64,000 nucleotides of DNA from JAFDZV01 sp964455525 (lineage in GTDB: Bacteria; Bacteroidota; Ignavibacteria; OLB7), in the NCBI GenBank assembly GCA_964455525.1, contig CAYVWR010000005.1:186001-250000 (forward strand), given 5' to 3'. Below are positions 44,009 through 53,540 of the stretch, in pieces; position 1 is the stretch's first letter, and each line of letters starts with the position of its first letter. The position numbers were made by a program, and so were the translations under genes. A model generated the notes under the pieces. That model was not told the origin of the DNA, made no database searches, and saw nothing but the letters and a program-made list of their open reading frames with translations.

Positions 44009-45625
44009 TTACCGCATCGTCAGACGGGCAACCTTGGATGCCTCCGGGAATAGCTCCCGTGCCTTCTGGTACTGCTTGTCGTCCTGGAGCGATATCTGGT
44101 AGAACTCGTTGTTTCCCCAGAAGCTGCGGGCGATGCGTGCCTTCAGGCGGTTCTTCAGATGATCCTTGTCGATTGCAAGCTCATCCTGCTTGATCGTGAT
44201 ATCCTTCGCCTTGGCCATCGTGAGAAACTCGTTGAACATCCCCTCATCCACCTGGAAGCTCTTGGTGAACTCCGGGAACTTCCCTTCGTACTGCTTCCTG
44301 AGCTGCTGGCCGCGAGCGGAGTTGATAAAGTTCTCGGTATACTCCCAGATCAGATTCTTACGGATGAAGTCCACCGTAAGCGGGGTTACCGTGTCGGACT
44401 TCACCACGTAATCCGGCGTCACGCCACCACCACCAAGCACCTTGCGGCCTCCGGCAGTGTGATAGATCGGACGGGTCGAGTCGGGAGTATCGTGTGCATG
44501 GTCGAGGTTGTCACCCTCGGCGTCCTCCTGGCGGTTCGACATCCTGTAATAATCCTCACGCCCGTTTTCGTAGGGACGCTGGATCAGCCTGCCGGACGGC
44601 GTATAATAACGAGCGATCGTCAGACGGAATGCCGATCCGTCGTTCAGCGGGAACTGGCGCTGGACCAGCCCCTTGCCAAAGGATGTCTCCCCCACGATAA
44701 GGCCACGATCGAGATCCTGCACCGCGCCCGCCATGATCTCCGATGCCGAGGCGGAGCCACGGTTCAGAAGAATGATCAGCGGAAGCTTCTCATAACGCTG
44801 GCCATCCTCCGAGTAATAGACTTCCTCCTCGTTGCTTCGGGTGCTCTTTGTATAGACCACCTTCTTGCCGCCGCTGATGAACTCATCGGCCATACGGATA
44901 GCCTTCTCCATGTACCCACCGGGGTTGCCGCGAAGGTCGAGGATAAGCTTCTGCATGCCCTGCTGCGACATACGCTCAAGGTTCTTCATCATCTCATCGT
45001 AGGTCGGCTCGGCAAAGCGGTTGATCGCCATATAGCCGGTGCCGGTTTCATCCACGAACGAGGCGTCCACCGTGTAGAGGGGGATGTTGTCACGGGTGAT
45101 GTCAAACGACAGAGGTGCCTTGGCCCCCTGGCGTACCACCATCACCACGACATGGGTCCCCTTCGGGCCACGGAGTTTCTTCGGGACATCATCGCGCGAC
45201 ATGCCGACGGCGTTCTCGGCGTCGATCTTGATGATCTTGTCGCCAGCCTGGATGCCAAGTGCCTCGGATGGGCCACCGGCGATCGCCGTTACGATGGTGA
45301 TCGTATCACGGATCACATCGAACTCTACACCGATGCCCTGGAAGCTGCCTCGGAAATCTTCTTCAACGCGTTTCTGCTGCTCGGCGGGGATATAGACAGA
45401 GTGTGGGTCAAGCTCGTTGAGCATGCCAACAATGGCAGCCTCAACAAGCTTTGGGGTCTCGACATTGTCCACATAGTTCTTCTGAACCGTGAAGAGCACG
45501 TCTCTGAACTTATTGAACTGGTCGTAGATGCTGTCACCTGAGACCAAGGGCTGTATATAAACGCCAATCAGAATGCCGGCCGCAAGGCCGAAAACCGTAA
45601 ACCACATTTTTTTTCTTCGTGTCAT
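44009..45625 (-). CDS. C-terminal processing peptidase (S41 family)
   Basis: A 538-residue secreted or membrane-anchored protease. An N-terminal helix (about 7-27) is followed by a PDZ domain (about 95-175, with AGGPSEALGIQAGDKI) and the S41 catalytic domain. The nucleophile is the first Ser of NRGSASASEI, and the general-base Lys is in FGKGLVQ. The 150-residue C-terminal extension (ENFINSARGQQLRKQY onward) is of the type seen in Bacteroidota Ctp proteins. It cleaves envelope proteins at their C termini. Confidence 0.94.
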   Translation of the reverse strand: MTRRKKMWFTVFGLAAGILIGVYIQPLVSGDSIYDQFNKFRDVLFTVQKNYVDNVETPKLVEAAIVGMLNELDPHSVYIPAEQQKRVEEDFRGSFQGIGVEFDVIRDTITIVTAIAGGPSEALGIQAGDKIIKIDAENAVGMSRDDVPKKLRGPKGTHVVVMVVRQGAKAPLSFDITRDNIPLYTVDASFVDETGTGYMAINRFAEPTYDEMMKNLERMSQQGMQKLILDLRGNPGGYMEKAIRMADEFISGGKKVVYTKSTRSNEEEVYYSEDGQRYEKLPLIILLNRGSASASEIMAGAVQDLDRGLIVGETSFGKGLVQRQFPLNDGSAFRLTIARYYTPSGRLIQRPYENGREDYYRMSNRQEDAEGDNLDHAHDTPDSTRPIYHTAGGRKVLGGGGVTPDYVVKSDTVTPLTVDFIRKNLIWEYTENFINSARGQQLRKQYEGKFPEFTKSFQVDEGMFNEFLTMAKAKDITIKQDELAIDKDHLKNRLKARIARSFWGNNEFYQISLQDDKQYQKARELFPEASKVARLTMR

Positions 45626-45926
45626 CGACGGTTCAAGAGGTTTTGAATGCTATGACTGTTTACAACGTCAAGGGATGCACAACGTACGGGAAGTTGCTTG
45701 TCAGGACGTGCTCCGGTGCAGTGCAACGGCCGATGAACACAGGACCGCCACGATTGTACCGACGTAGCGCCGGGTATGATGTTGGGAGGAGCGTTTGGCA
45801 CCGCTGAACGCTTCCCCCCCGTATCGGCACAAGGTAGCGCTACAATGTCGGATAATCAATGCACCGGAACTGCAAATGCTGGTTCCGGTGAGGCTCCAGG
45901 CAGAGAAAAGGTGCCAGCCATCATAT
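45626..45926. other. Gap between the S41 protease and purC genes
   Basis: About 300 bases lie between two minus-strand genes and contain no supportable gene. The right half has the hairpin CACCGGAAC (45862-45870) with GTTCCGGTG (45882-45890), a possible 3' end for purC, but with no T-run. The left half should hold the promoter of the protease gene; no motif was clear. Confidence 0.4.
45862..45890 (-). repeat. Hairpin downstream of purC
   Basis: A 9-bp perfect stem (CACCGGAAC/GTTCCGGTG) with an 11-base loop, 37 bases beyond the purC stop. Without a T-run its use as a terminator is only inferred from position. Confidence 0.35.
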
Positions 45927-46820
45927 TCAGACGAAGCCTGAGGTGAGACGTTCCAATGCCTCCCTGTATTTGGCTGCGGTTCCTTCGATCACGGAATCGG
46001 GCAATGGTGGGGGAGGAGGGGTCTTGTCCCAGTTGGCCGATTCCAGATAGTCGCGCAGAAACTGCTTGTCAAAATTCTGCTGTTCGCTTCCCGGTTTATA
46101 GGAGGAGGCCAGCCAGAAACGGGATGAATCCGGCGTCAGCGCCTCGTCGATCAGGATCAACTGTCCGTCGGAATCAAGCCCGAACTCGAACTTGGTATCC
46201 GCAATGATGATGCCGCGTTCTTCGGCGATATGGCTTGCGTGCAAATAAAGTTGCAGGGTAAGATCCCGTGCCTGTGCGGCCGTCTCCTGGCCAACCAGCC
46301 CTACGGCCTCCTCGAAGGTGATATTCATATCATGCCCCTGTTCGGCCTTGGTTGCTGGCGTGAAGATCGGCTCCGGCAGGCGGCTGGACTGTTGCAGCCC
46401 TTCCGGCAGCGGGATGCCGCAAACGGTCCGGCTCAGGCTGTATTCCTTCCAGCCCGATCCGGCCAGATACCCACGGGCAACACACTCTATCGGGAGCGGA
46501 CGGGTCTTCTTTACCAGCATGGAACGCCCACGCAGTTCCTCGCGATATGGCGCGCACTCCTCTGGAAACCGGTCCGCATCGGCGGTGATAAGGTGGTTGG
46601 GGACGATATCCCGGAGCCGATCGAACCAGAAGAGCGAAAACGCGGTAAGAACCTCCCCCTTGCCCGGAACCGGCTCGTTCATCACCACATCGTAGGCGCT
46701 TATGCGATCGCTTGCCACAAACAGGAGGGTTTCGCCGAGATCATAGACGTCGCGCACCTTGCCGCGGCGCCAGAGCTTGAGCGTGGGGAAGTTTGTCGTA
46801 TAGATGGCCGTCTGGGACAT
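45927..46820 (-). CDS. purC: Phosphoribosylaminoimidazole-succinocarboxamide synthase
   Basis: A 297-residue SAICAR synthetase, the longer form of PurC. Motifs include KLWRRGKVRDVYDLGE, ASDRISAYDVVMNEP, PLPIECVARGYLAGSGWKEY and IADTKFEFGLD. It joins aspartate to CAIR in purine synthesis. It is divergent from greA; the 244-base gap between the two holds both promoters. Confidence 0.97.
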   Translation of the reverse strand: MSQTAIYTTNFPTLKLWRRGKVRDVYDLGETLLFVASDRISAYDVVMNEPVPGKGEVLTAFSLFWFDRLRDIVPNHLITADADRFPEECAPYREELRGRSMLVKKTRPLPIECVARGYLAGSGWKEYSLSRTVCGIPLPEGLQQSSRLPEPIFTPATKAEQGHDMNITFEEAVGLVGQETAAQARDLTLQLYLHASHIAEERGIIIADTKFEFGLDSDGQLILIDEALTPDSSRFWLASSYKPGSEQQNFDKQFLRDYLESANWDKTPPPPPLPDSVIEGTAAKYREALERLTSGFV

Positions 46821-46954
46821 AGCGCTATTGGTAATTGGTTATGCAGGTCAAGCCCGGCAGCAGCAGTGGCCGAGGGGCAAGCGCGGAAAGATAAGAAGGG
46901 TCTGCCGATAGCGTTTTCGGACGATGCCCCTTTTTTTTCGCGCAATATTGGTAA

Positions 46955-46990
46955 TCGCGGCGAATTATCTTAAACTTGTCCCATCGAAGC
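46955..46990 (+). promoter_or_regulatory. Possible Bacteroidota-type promoter of greA
   Basis: TTGG followed about 20 bases later by TAAACTTG resembles the Bacteroidota pattern TTTG-N19-TAnnTTTG. It lies about 80-100 bases before the greA start. The match is imperfect and was found by eye. Confidence 0.3.
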
Positions 46991-47064
46991 CGTTGCCATG
47001 TCCGCAATGGCTTTTGATGTTTAAGCCCTCATTTCCACCAATGAAGACCTGAGTTGAAGAAGCT

Positions 47065-47538
47065 ATGTCGGACATCGTTTATTTAACGCGCGAGCGCATA
47101 CTGGAGCTCGAGGAAGAAATCCGGTATTTGAAGATTGAGAAGCGTAGGGAGATCGCCGAGAAGATCGCCGAGGCCCGTTCGTACGGGGATCTGTCGGAGA
47201 ACTCCGAATACGATGCCGCAAAGGAAGCCCAGGGCATGTTGGAAGCTCGTATCTACAAGCTTGAGCAGACCATGGGGCGTGCCCGTGTTATCGACGGGGC
47301 GAATCTTCCCATAGACAAGGTGTATATCCTGTGTGTGGTCACCGTGCTGAACAAGGGTACCGGCGCCAAAACCGAGTATACAATGGTGTCGGCAGAGGAG
47401 GCGGATGTCGAGCAGCGGAAGCTGGCAACCACCTCGCCGATCGGCAAGGGCCTCATGGGAAAACAGGTCGGCGATGAGGTCACGGTCACTGTGCCGGCCG
47501 GCACGATCACGCTCGAAATCCTCGATATACGCCGCTAA
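47065..47538 (+). CDS. greA: Transcription elongation factor GreA
   Basis: A 157-residue GreA. The N-terminal coiled coil carries EIAEKIAEARSYGDLSENSEYDAAKE with the acidic tip, and the C-terminal FKBP-like domain ends with GKQVGDEVTVTVPAG. It rescues backtracked RNA polymerase by stimulating transcript cleavage. Length is normal. Confidence 0.97.
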   Translation: MSDIVYLTRERILELEEEIRYLKIEKRREIAEKIAEARSYGDLSENSEYDAAKEAQGMLEARIYKLEQTMGRARVIDGANLPIDKVYILCVVTVLNKGTGAKTEYTMVSAEEADVEQRKLATTSPIGKGLMGKQVGDEVTVTVPAGTITLEILDIRR

Positions 47539-47817
47539 TCCTCCACGCTTTCACTGGCGCATCCATTTGTACAGACGGCCGGGCTTGCTTCCCGGCGTTA
47601 CGAGTGGCAGGCAGGAGGGTCTTGACGGTAGGAGCACCGCCGTACCTGCTGCGGCACCGATGTCTCCGGTCGAGCAAACGCATCCGGTGCGTTTGAAGAA
47701 TTGTATCGATCGGCAGTTCCTACATGTATCCATTAAACGTAGTCGCCGCTGTAAAGTCGAACCCGCTGTATGTCTACATCAGCGATTATACTTGCAGCGG
47801 CGCCAACCCGAGGCGCT

Positions 47818-48438
47818 ATGGTTGAACTCGATGATAAACAGCTGCTCGAACTCTATCGTTCGGGACAGGTGGATAGGATGTTCAACGAGATGGTGCGTCG
47901 ATTTCACTCCCGGATCTACTGGGCGGCGCGCCGTATGGTCAAGAGCCATGAGGATGCCGATGATATCGCCCAGGAGGTGTTCGTGCGGGCCTACTCGGCG
48001 CTCCCCAATTTTCGTGGGGAATCCGGGATCTATACCTGGCTCTACCGCATTGCGATCAATCTCTCGATCAACCACCTTCGTAAACAGAAGGTGCGGCGAT
48101 TGATGGATATCACCGACTATATCCCGTTCCTCGGCAAGGATGCTGACCAGGACAAGGGGATGATCCATGATGAAAACGTCTCGCTGATCGAAAAAGCTAT
48201 CGAAACATTGCCGGAGAAACAGCGAGCCGTCTTCATCATGCGTTATTATGATGAGATGCCGTATGAGCAGATCTCTGCCATCCTTGGCACCTCGGTCGGT
48301 GGCCTGAAGGCAAACTTCCATCATGCCGTCAAGAAGGTGGCCGCCTATGTGAAGGCCAATCATGGGGCGCTGAATCTTGCCGACCTGCAAGGGGAGAATA
48401 TCGTTGATGATGCCGAGGGTGAAACCTCTGGATGGTAG
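47818..48438 (+). CDS. ECF (sigma-70 family) sigma factor
   Basis: A protein of about 206 residues with sigma region 2 (YWAARRMVKSHEDADDIAQEVFVRAY, about 35-60, plus FRGESGIYTWLYRIA) and region 4 (LPEKQRAVFIMRYYDEMPYEQIS, with the GTSVGGLKANFHHA helix). This is the RpoE-like group. ATG 47818 has GAGG four bases ahead; ATG 47770 in the same frame is the alternative. It is followed by a membrane-protein gene that may be its anti-sigma factor. Confidence 0.92.
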   Translation: MVELDDKQLLELYRSGQVDRMFNEMVRRFHSRIYWAARRMVKSHEDADDIAQEVFVRAYSALPNFRGESGIYTWLYRIAINLSINHLRKQKVRRLMDITDYIPFLGKDADQDKGMIHDENVSLIEKAIETLPEKQRAVFIMRYYDEMPYEQISAILGTSVGGLKANFHHAVKKVAAYVKANHGALNLADLQGENIVDDAEGETSGW

Positions 48439-48539
48439 ATGCGTCCGATGTGGATATCGACGAATGTTGTAGTAATGACCAATGATTCTTGGTCCGGTCC
48501 CATGCGATCGGGCCGGTGCCGAGGAGGATTAGAATAGAT

Positions 48540-49034
48540 ATGGAAAACAATCTGGGACGCAGCCGTCAGGCCGAGCCGTCGGATGCCGAAATCGAGCGGG
48601 ATGTGGCCGCATTGCGGCGCATGCTCGCCGGCGTCGAGGGGCCGAAGGAGCCTCATCCGGCATATTGGCAGAACTTTGTGGTGCGCGTTCGGGATCGAGT
48701 TGATGAAAAAGGTGCGCGGAAAAAGCGTTGGGGCTTCTCAACGGCATGGGCCTCGGTAGGGGCCGCTGCGCTTGTGACCGTTGCAGTTGTAAGCGGCATA
48801 TTCAGCCCGGGAAGCACGGGGAGCGGCATTCCGGGGGGGACCATCAGCAAGGTAACGCCTCCAGCCAGCGAGCGGCGTGAACCAGGCGGCGACCTGGCAG
48901 CGCATTACCAGGCCTCCGATGCACGTAGCCTGGTGCTGAGCGGCGATGATGTCCGCCTTATCAATGCTATCGTTGCCGATAATAGTGATGATGCGGCCAT
49001 CTTCGAGGTGCTTGTCAATTCGGATGAACTCTAG
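48540..49034 (+). CDS. Membrane protein next to the sigma factor, possible anti-sigma factor
   Basis: A 164-residue protein with a cytoplasmic N-terminal part of about 65 residues (containing PHPAYWQNFVVRVRDRVDE), one membrane helix (about 70-90) and an acidic, Ser/Gly-rich outer tail. The order sigma gene, then single-pass protein, is typical for ECF/anti-sigma pairs, and the N-terminal segment would face the cytoplasm. No zinc-binding anti-sigma motif (HxxxCxxC) is present, so the assignment rests on position. GAGGAGG lies 12 bases upstream. Confidence 0.6.
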   Translation: MENNLGRSRQAEPSDAEIERDVAALRRMLAGVEGPKEPHPAYWQNFVVRVRDRVDEKGARKKRWGFSTAWASVGAAALVTVAVVSGIFSPGSTGSGIPGGTISKVTPPASERREPGGDLAAHYQASDARSLVLSGDDVRLINAIVADNSDDAAIFEVLVNSDEL

Positions 49035-49109
49035 GGCGTAGCACTGCTACGGCCCCCGGCATCGATACGATCTATCGATACCATCGTTGTCTGTTATGCT
49101 CTCCTTATG

Positions 49110-49150
49110 AAAAAAACGGGACGCTTCTCCGGTGTGAGATGCGTCCCGTT
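49110..49150 (-). terminator. Intrinsic terminator of the M1 peptidase gene
   Basis: On the minus strand AACGGGACGC pairs with GCGTCCCGTT around a 16-base loop, followed by TTTTT. It lies 90 bases after the peptidase stop codon and faces its direction of transcription. Confidence 0.75.
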
Positions 49151-49239
49151 GTTGATTGCATGAATCCGTAACGTGTCCTTGTGCGCTGCCACAAGCATCA
49201 CCACCGCTCTTTTTTGCGGCTGCGCATCTCTTCCGTGTT

Positions 49240-52200
49240 CTATATCGATACGCCGAGCGCAAAGCGATAACGCAGCCCACGGTCGATCGATTGCAGGTCT
49301 GCATACAAGGGGAGATGAAGGCTGAGTATCAGCGGGTTTGGGCTGTCGAGCATGTCGATGAGGACACGCGGGAGAAAGGTGTTCAGCACATCGACCGAGG
49401 CGACCGCTCCGGCCTCGTACAACGGGTGGGAGAAACCCTTCAGCGCCAGATCACCATCGAAGAATGTTCCGGCCGCTCCATAGAGTTTTAGATCGATCCT
49501 GTTCAGGATCGGGATGTTGAAGAGGCGCGCAAATGGGTTCAGATCGCCGATGTTTATACGGACATTCAGCAGATTGTGCGCAAAACGGAGATCCTCCCCG
49601 GCACCGGCCAGCGACAGAAGAAAGCCCTGTGTGGGAAGCACCAGATGATTGCGTGCAGCAAATTCCGGGCGGATGTTCATCGCCAGACGTTGTATCTCGT
49701 TCAGGTGCATCTCACGCGACCGTGCTCCCGCCACGTTGAACAGCCGTTGTGCCGGAGGGGCGCCAACCGAAGCGCCAAAAAACAGATCGGCGGTGACTGT
49801 AACACCATCGCGATTCTCCAGATACTGCCCGGCGATCTGCCACTGCGTGAACTGTGATGGGCTTGCGACGCTTGCATCGAATCGTGCCGATCCCTGCAAT
49901 CGGCGGTAGGGAGAGCTGAGCGTTGTGGAAAAGTCGTATCCCAGCCCGATGGTGGTATAGCCGCCTTCCTGCCAGGGAGCTATCACGTTGGGATAATTCG
50001 GTCCCACAAGCACCTCTCGCTCGGTCCGTAGGCTTACCAGGTGTGTTGTCGCAGTGTGGTAATAATATGGTCTGATCGTCTTTTCTACCTCTGCTCCCCA
50101 GCGCTGTATGCCATCGGCGTTGGTGGCGAGGAAACTGAAACGGGTCAACCTGCCAAGAGCATCGTTGCGGGTGTTGTAGCGAATATCATAGTCCACCCTG
50201 CGCGACGCGATGTTGTAGGAGGCGCCAGCTTTTGCGTTGTAGCGTTCAAATGCATATCCACCATCGGCCACCAGGCCAAGCTGCGCTCCGTCCGCCTGGG
50301 AATACCAGAGCGTGGGGCGGAGCCGGATGGTGTAACGATCGAGCGGACGGTTCAGATCCCATCGCCGGTAGAATGCTGCATCGGCCCCTGGCAGCAGGCT
50401 CGCAAAAAGCCCGGTTGCGGCAGTGTTGTTGGTACGGTCGATATCGGGAAGCTGCATCGACGAGTCGATCCTTGCCCTGACTACCCGTTTCGGGGTGAGA
50501 AAGCTGGCACTGTAGGTCGGGCGTACCCAGGTCCAGCGGGGAAGCTGGAAGTCTGCACCCGGCTTCTCCCATGGCTCGGTTGGCACCCATGCAGTGGCCA
50601 TGGTGCCGTCGTCGTAGGTGAGAGTGATATCAAGCGGCATGATCGCCTCCTCTCTGTTGGAAAGCTCCAGCGTGGTGCGGTAGCCTCCATCGGTCGGCTC
50701 CGAGCGTATGCCGTCAAGAGCATAGTCCAGACGCTTGGTGGAGTTGATCCATTGATTGAAGAACCAGTCGAGCCGCATGCCGGTGGTTCTCTCCATCACG
50801 TGTTCAAAATCGCGTGTGGAGGGGTGGCGGAACTTCCATTGCTCCAGATAGCGCCGCATGGCGTCGTCGAAAAGGTCGCGCCCGAACATATACTGGAGCA
50901 TGTCGAGCACGGCCTCCCCCTTGGAGTAGACCAGCCCCGATGTGGCCCCCTCGCGGAAATGATCGTGGTAGGTATCGAGCGCCTCATCGTATCCGGCGAT
51001 CGCCAGCTCGTAGAATCCCTCCACCTCCTTCCAACGTGTCGAATCCCAGGGATAGACGATACGATCGAGGCCGGAATAGGGGTTTGCTCTGCCGAGTATA
51101 TTGAATACATGGCGGTTGGCCTCGTTGGTGAGAAACTGCGCAAATCCCTCGTCCAGCCATGCCTCCTGGGTCTCGTTGCTTCCCAGCATGCCGTAATACC
51201 ACTGGTGGCCCAGCTCGTGGGCAATCACCCCCGCAAGCGATGCCTGGGTGCGATTGCCGGTAATCATAATCAACTGCGGGTACTCCATACCACCGTCGCC
51301 AGCCATCGCCACGGTGAACTGCGGCCAGTCGTATCGTCCAAAACGGCTGCTGAAATAGTCCAGAAGGGCGGCTGTCCAGAACGGCACATTCCGCCATAGC
51401 GTGAGATGCGAGCGTTTTACCAGGACGTGGATGGCCACGCCATTCCAGCTCGTTATCTGGTGCACATACTCGGGATCGGCCACCCAGGCGAAATCATGGA
51501 CGTTCTCGGCATGAAACCGCCAGGTCTTCAGCCCCGTGCCTGGAGTGCCCGGGGGATAGATCGTCGTGTCTACCGCGCCCAACTCGTAACCACAGCCAAC
51601 CTCGCTCGGGTTGATGACGGTGCCGGTGGCCCCTACCACGTATCGTGCCGGGAGCGTTATTGCAACGTCGTAGGTGCCGAAGACACCATAGAACTCCCGT
51701 CCAACATATTCATCGGTATGCCAGCCGTTCCGGTCGTAGGCGGCAAGTTTTGGATACCACTGCGCCATGGAATATTCCACTCCCTCGCGGCTCATCCATC
51801 CGGCGCGGCGGGTGAGAATGGGGATGCGTGTCTTCCAGCGCATTTCCAGGACCGTGGAACCGCCCGGTGGAATCGCATGGTGGAGCGGTGCCCGGAGAAT
51901 GGTCTCCTCCACGTTCCAGGCGATCGGCGTTCCCTCCTGCGTCAGCATCTCCACTGCTACCTCCCCTTGAAATTCGGGAGGCAACTGGTTGATGCCAAGC
52001 CGCGATCCGGGGAGGTTCCGGTCGCGAATGTCCATCATGCTTTGCGGCTTGAATGCCTCGAAAAACAGATGGTAGTAGACTTCGTGGAGTGTGTCCGGGG
52101 AGTTGTTGTTGTATACAAGCCGCTGGACCCCGGCATAGGAATGGGTCGTGGGGTCGAGAGATATCTCCATGGTATAATGGACACGCTGCTGCCAGCCGAG

Positions 52201-52275
52201 CAATGTTGATGGGATGAACAGGAGCAGAGCGGCCACGATCCTCCCAGGGAGGATCGATTGCAGGGATATCTTCAT
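49240..52275 (-). CDS. M1-family metallopeptidase with C-terminal outer-membrane barrel-like domain
   Basis: A 1,011-residue exported protein. A signal peptide (about 12-28) precedes the M1 N-terminal beta domain. The gluzincin active site has HELGH at 353-357 and the third zinc ligand Glu376 in EAWLDEG; the substrate-binding loop GDGGMEYPQ lies at 327-335. From about 640 to the end the sequence becomes beta-strand rich, with alternating aromatic and polar residues, and looks like an outer-membrane beta barrel. The combination of an extracellular or periplasmic peptidase and a barrel is seen in some Bacteroidota; the barrel is inferred by pattern only. A terminator follows. Confidence 0.85.
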   Translation of the reverse strand: MKISLQSILPGRIVAALLLFIPSTLLGWQQRVHYTMEISLDPTTHSYAGVQRLVYNNNSPDTLHEVYYHLFFEAFKPQSMMDIRDRNLPGSRLGINQLPPEFQGEVAVEMLTQEGTPIAWNVEETILRAPLHHAIPPGGSTVLEMRWKTRIPILTRRAGWMSREGVEYSMAQWYPKLAAYDRNGWHTDEYVGREFYGVFGTYDVAITLPARYVVGATGTVINPSEVGCGYELGAVDTTIYPPGTPGTGLKTWRFHAENVHDFAWVADPEYVHQITSWNGVAIHVLVKRSHLTLWRNVPFWTAALLDYFSSRFGRYDWPQFTVAMAGDGGMEYPQLIMITGNRTQASLAGVIAHELGHQWYYGMLGSNETQEAWLDEGFAQFLTNEANRHVFNILGRANPYSGLDRIVYPWDSTRWKEVEGFYELAIAGYDEALDTYHDHFREGATSGLVYSKGEAVLDMLQYMFGRDLFDDAMRRYLEQWKFRHPSTRDFEHVMERTTGMRLDWFFNQWINSTKRLDYALDGIRSEPTDGGYRTTLELSNREEAIMPLDITLTYDDGTMATAWVPTEPWEKPGADFQLPRWTWVRPTYSASFLTPKRVVRARIDSSMQLPDIDRTNNTAATGLFASLLPGADAAFYRRWDLNRPLDRYTIRLRPTLWYSQADGAQLGLVADGGYAFERYNAKAGASYNIASRRVDYDIRYNTRNDALGRLTRFSFLATNADGIQRWGAEVEKTIRPYYYHTATTHLVSLRTEREVLVGPNYPNVIAPWQEGGYTTIGLGYDFSTTLSSPYRRLQGSARFDASVASPSQFTQWQIAGQYLENRDGVTVTADLFFGASVGAPPAQRLFNVAGARSREMHLNEIQRLAMNIRPEFAARNHLVLPTQGFLLSLAGAGEDLRFAHNLLNVRINIGDLNPFARLFNIPILNRIDLKLYGAAGTFFDGDLALKGFSHPLYEAGAVASVDVLNTFLPRVLIDMLDSPNPLILSLHLPLYADLQSIDRGLRYRFALGVSI

Positions 52276-52538
52276 CTGTGGAGACGGTTAGAACGTATAT
52301 ATGAAATGTGGGCCGTGCAGGAAGCCCAGGATATGGCGCCAGAGTGCGGGCCGGGATGGCGCGATCGCTTGCCGATATGCGGCGCGGAACCCGAGATACT
52401 GCAAGAGCAAACCCTCTATGCCGTATCGGCGGGTCTTTACAGAATGCAACGCGGGCATGCTCGGGGTTCTACAGGGAACGCCGTCGAAACAACTATCTTA
52501 GGCGCATGTAGTGCCCTTCATAGGTAGTTTAAAGAATT

Positions 52539-53540
52539 ATGAACATCTTCCAACCCGATTCCGAGCAGTATACAGCCGCACTTGGCAGCACCGTTTACGT
52601 CCGGCTCTCACGGGGCATCGTCCTTGGCACCGGGGCCGACCGTCTTGATCTGCTTCACCGGCTATCCAGCAATGCCACACGCGATCTGAAGCCCGGCGAC
52701 GAGACTACAACCATCCTGACCTCTGATAAGGGGCGTGTAATCGAAGTGGTACGTGTTATCGCCTTCGAGGATCACCTTCTGATGCTGCTGTCCGGGACCG
52801 ATACCGAGCGTGTTCGGACCTGGCTCGATAAATATACAATCATGGATGACTTCGCAACCTCCGATGTCACTGCGGCGCATCAGGTCATCGGCGTGTATGG
52901 TGAGCATGCAAAAAGCCTGATCGCATCTGCGCTGGGCATGCAACTGCCAGATGCGGGGAGCACAACAACCGCCGATCTGGATGGTGGTACCGTTATTGCT
53001 CTTCGCGATCTTCGTCTTACCGGCGCTGGCGGCTTTATCCTCATCGCCCCATCCTCCTCGGCCGAGACGATCCTTGGCGGACTGCGCGATCAGGGGGCAC
53101 GCGAGATCGGAACGGATACCTATGAAACCCTTCGGGTCGAGGCCGGATCTCCTGCGGTCGGAAGGGAGCTGACCGAGGCCTACAATCCCCTGGAGGCCGG
53201 GCTTACACAGTTCATTTCCTTTACAAAGGGATGTTATATCGGCCAGGAGGTCATCGCCAGGCTTGATACCTACGATAAGGTACAGCGCCATCTTGTTGGC
53301 CTTGTATTTCGGCAGGCCCCGGCCGAAGGCGATCTCTCATTGGAGATCTACGATGCGGTGGAGGGGGCCAAGATCGGCGCGGTTACCTCGCTTGCATATT
53401 CCCCATCGCTTCAGCGCACGATCGGCCTGGCGTATGTTCGGACGAACCATGCCGTGCCGGGCGCCGATGTGCGGGTGAAATCGGCGGGAGAAGGGGAAGG
53501 AGTGTCGGCCGGCATCATCAAGCTTCCGTTCGACCGATGA
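52539..53540 (+). CDS. ygfZ: Folate-binding YgfZ/GcvT-like protein
   Basis: A 333-residue protein of the YgfZ/COG0354 family. The signature KGCYIGQEVIARL lies near residues 229-241. The GcvT-like N-terminal domain has VLGTGADRLDLLHRLSSN, and TSDKGRVI follows. In other bacteria it binds tetrahydrofolate and helps iron-sulfur cluster assembly. Its stop overlaps the start of the next gene (ATGA at 53537-53540). Confidence 0.93.
   Translation: MNIFQPDSEQYTAALGSTVYVRLSRGIVLGTGADRLDLLHRLSSNATRDLKPGDETTTILTSDKGRVIEVVRVIAFEDHLLMLLSGTDTERVRTWLDKYTIMDDFATSDVTAAHQVIGVYGEHAKSLIASALGMQLPDAGSTTTADLDGGTVIALRDLRLTGAGGFILIAPSSSAETILGGLRDQGAREIGTDTYETLRVEAGSPAVGRELTEAYNPLEAGLTQFISFTKGCYIGQEVIARLDTYDKVQRHLVGLVFRQAPAEGDLSLEIYDAVEGAKIGAVTSLAYSPSLQRTIGLAYVRTNHAVPGADVRVKSAGEGEGVSAGIIKLPFDR

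Noticed and set aside
44159..45541. A 460-codon + strand open frame opposite the S41 protease gene
   Set aside because: Antisense to a gene with complete catalytic motifs; the translated sequence resembles no family.
50041..51399. A 452-codon + strand open frame opposite the M1 peptidase gene
   Set aside because: Antisense shadow; the M1 motifs on the other strand are intact.
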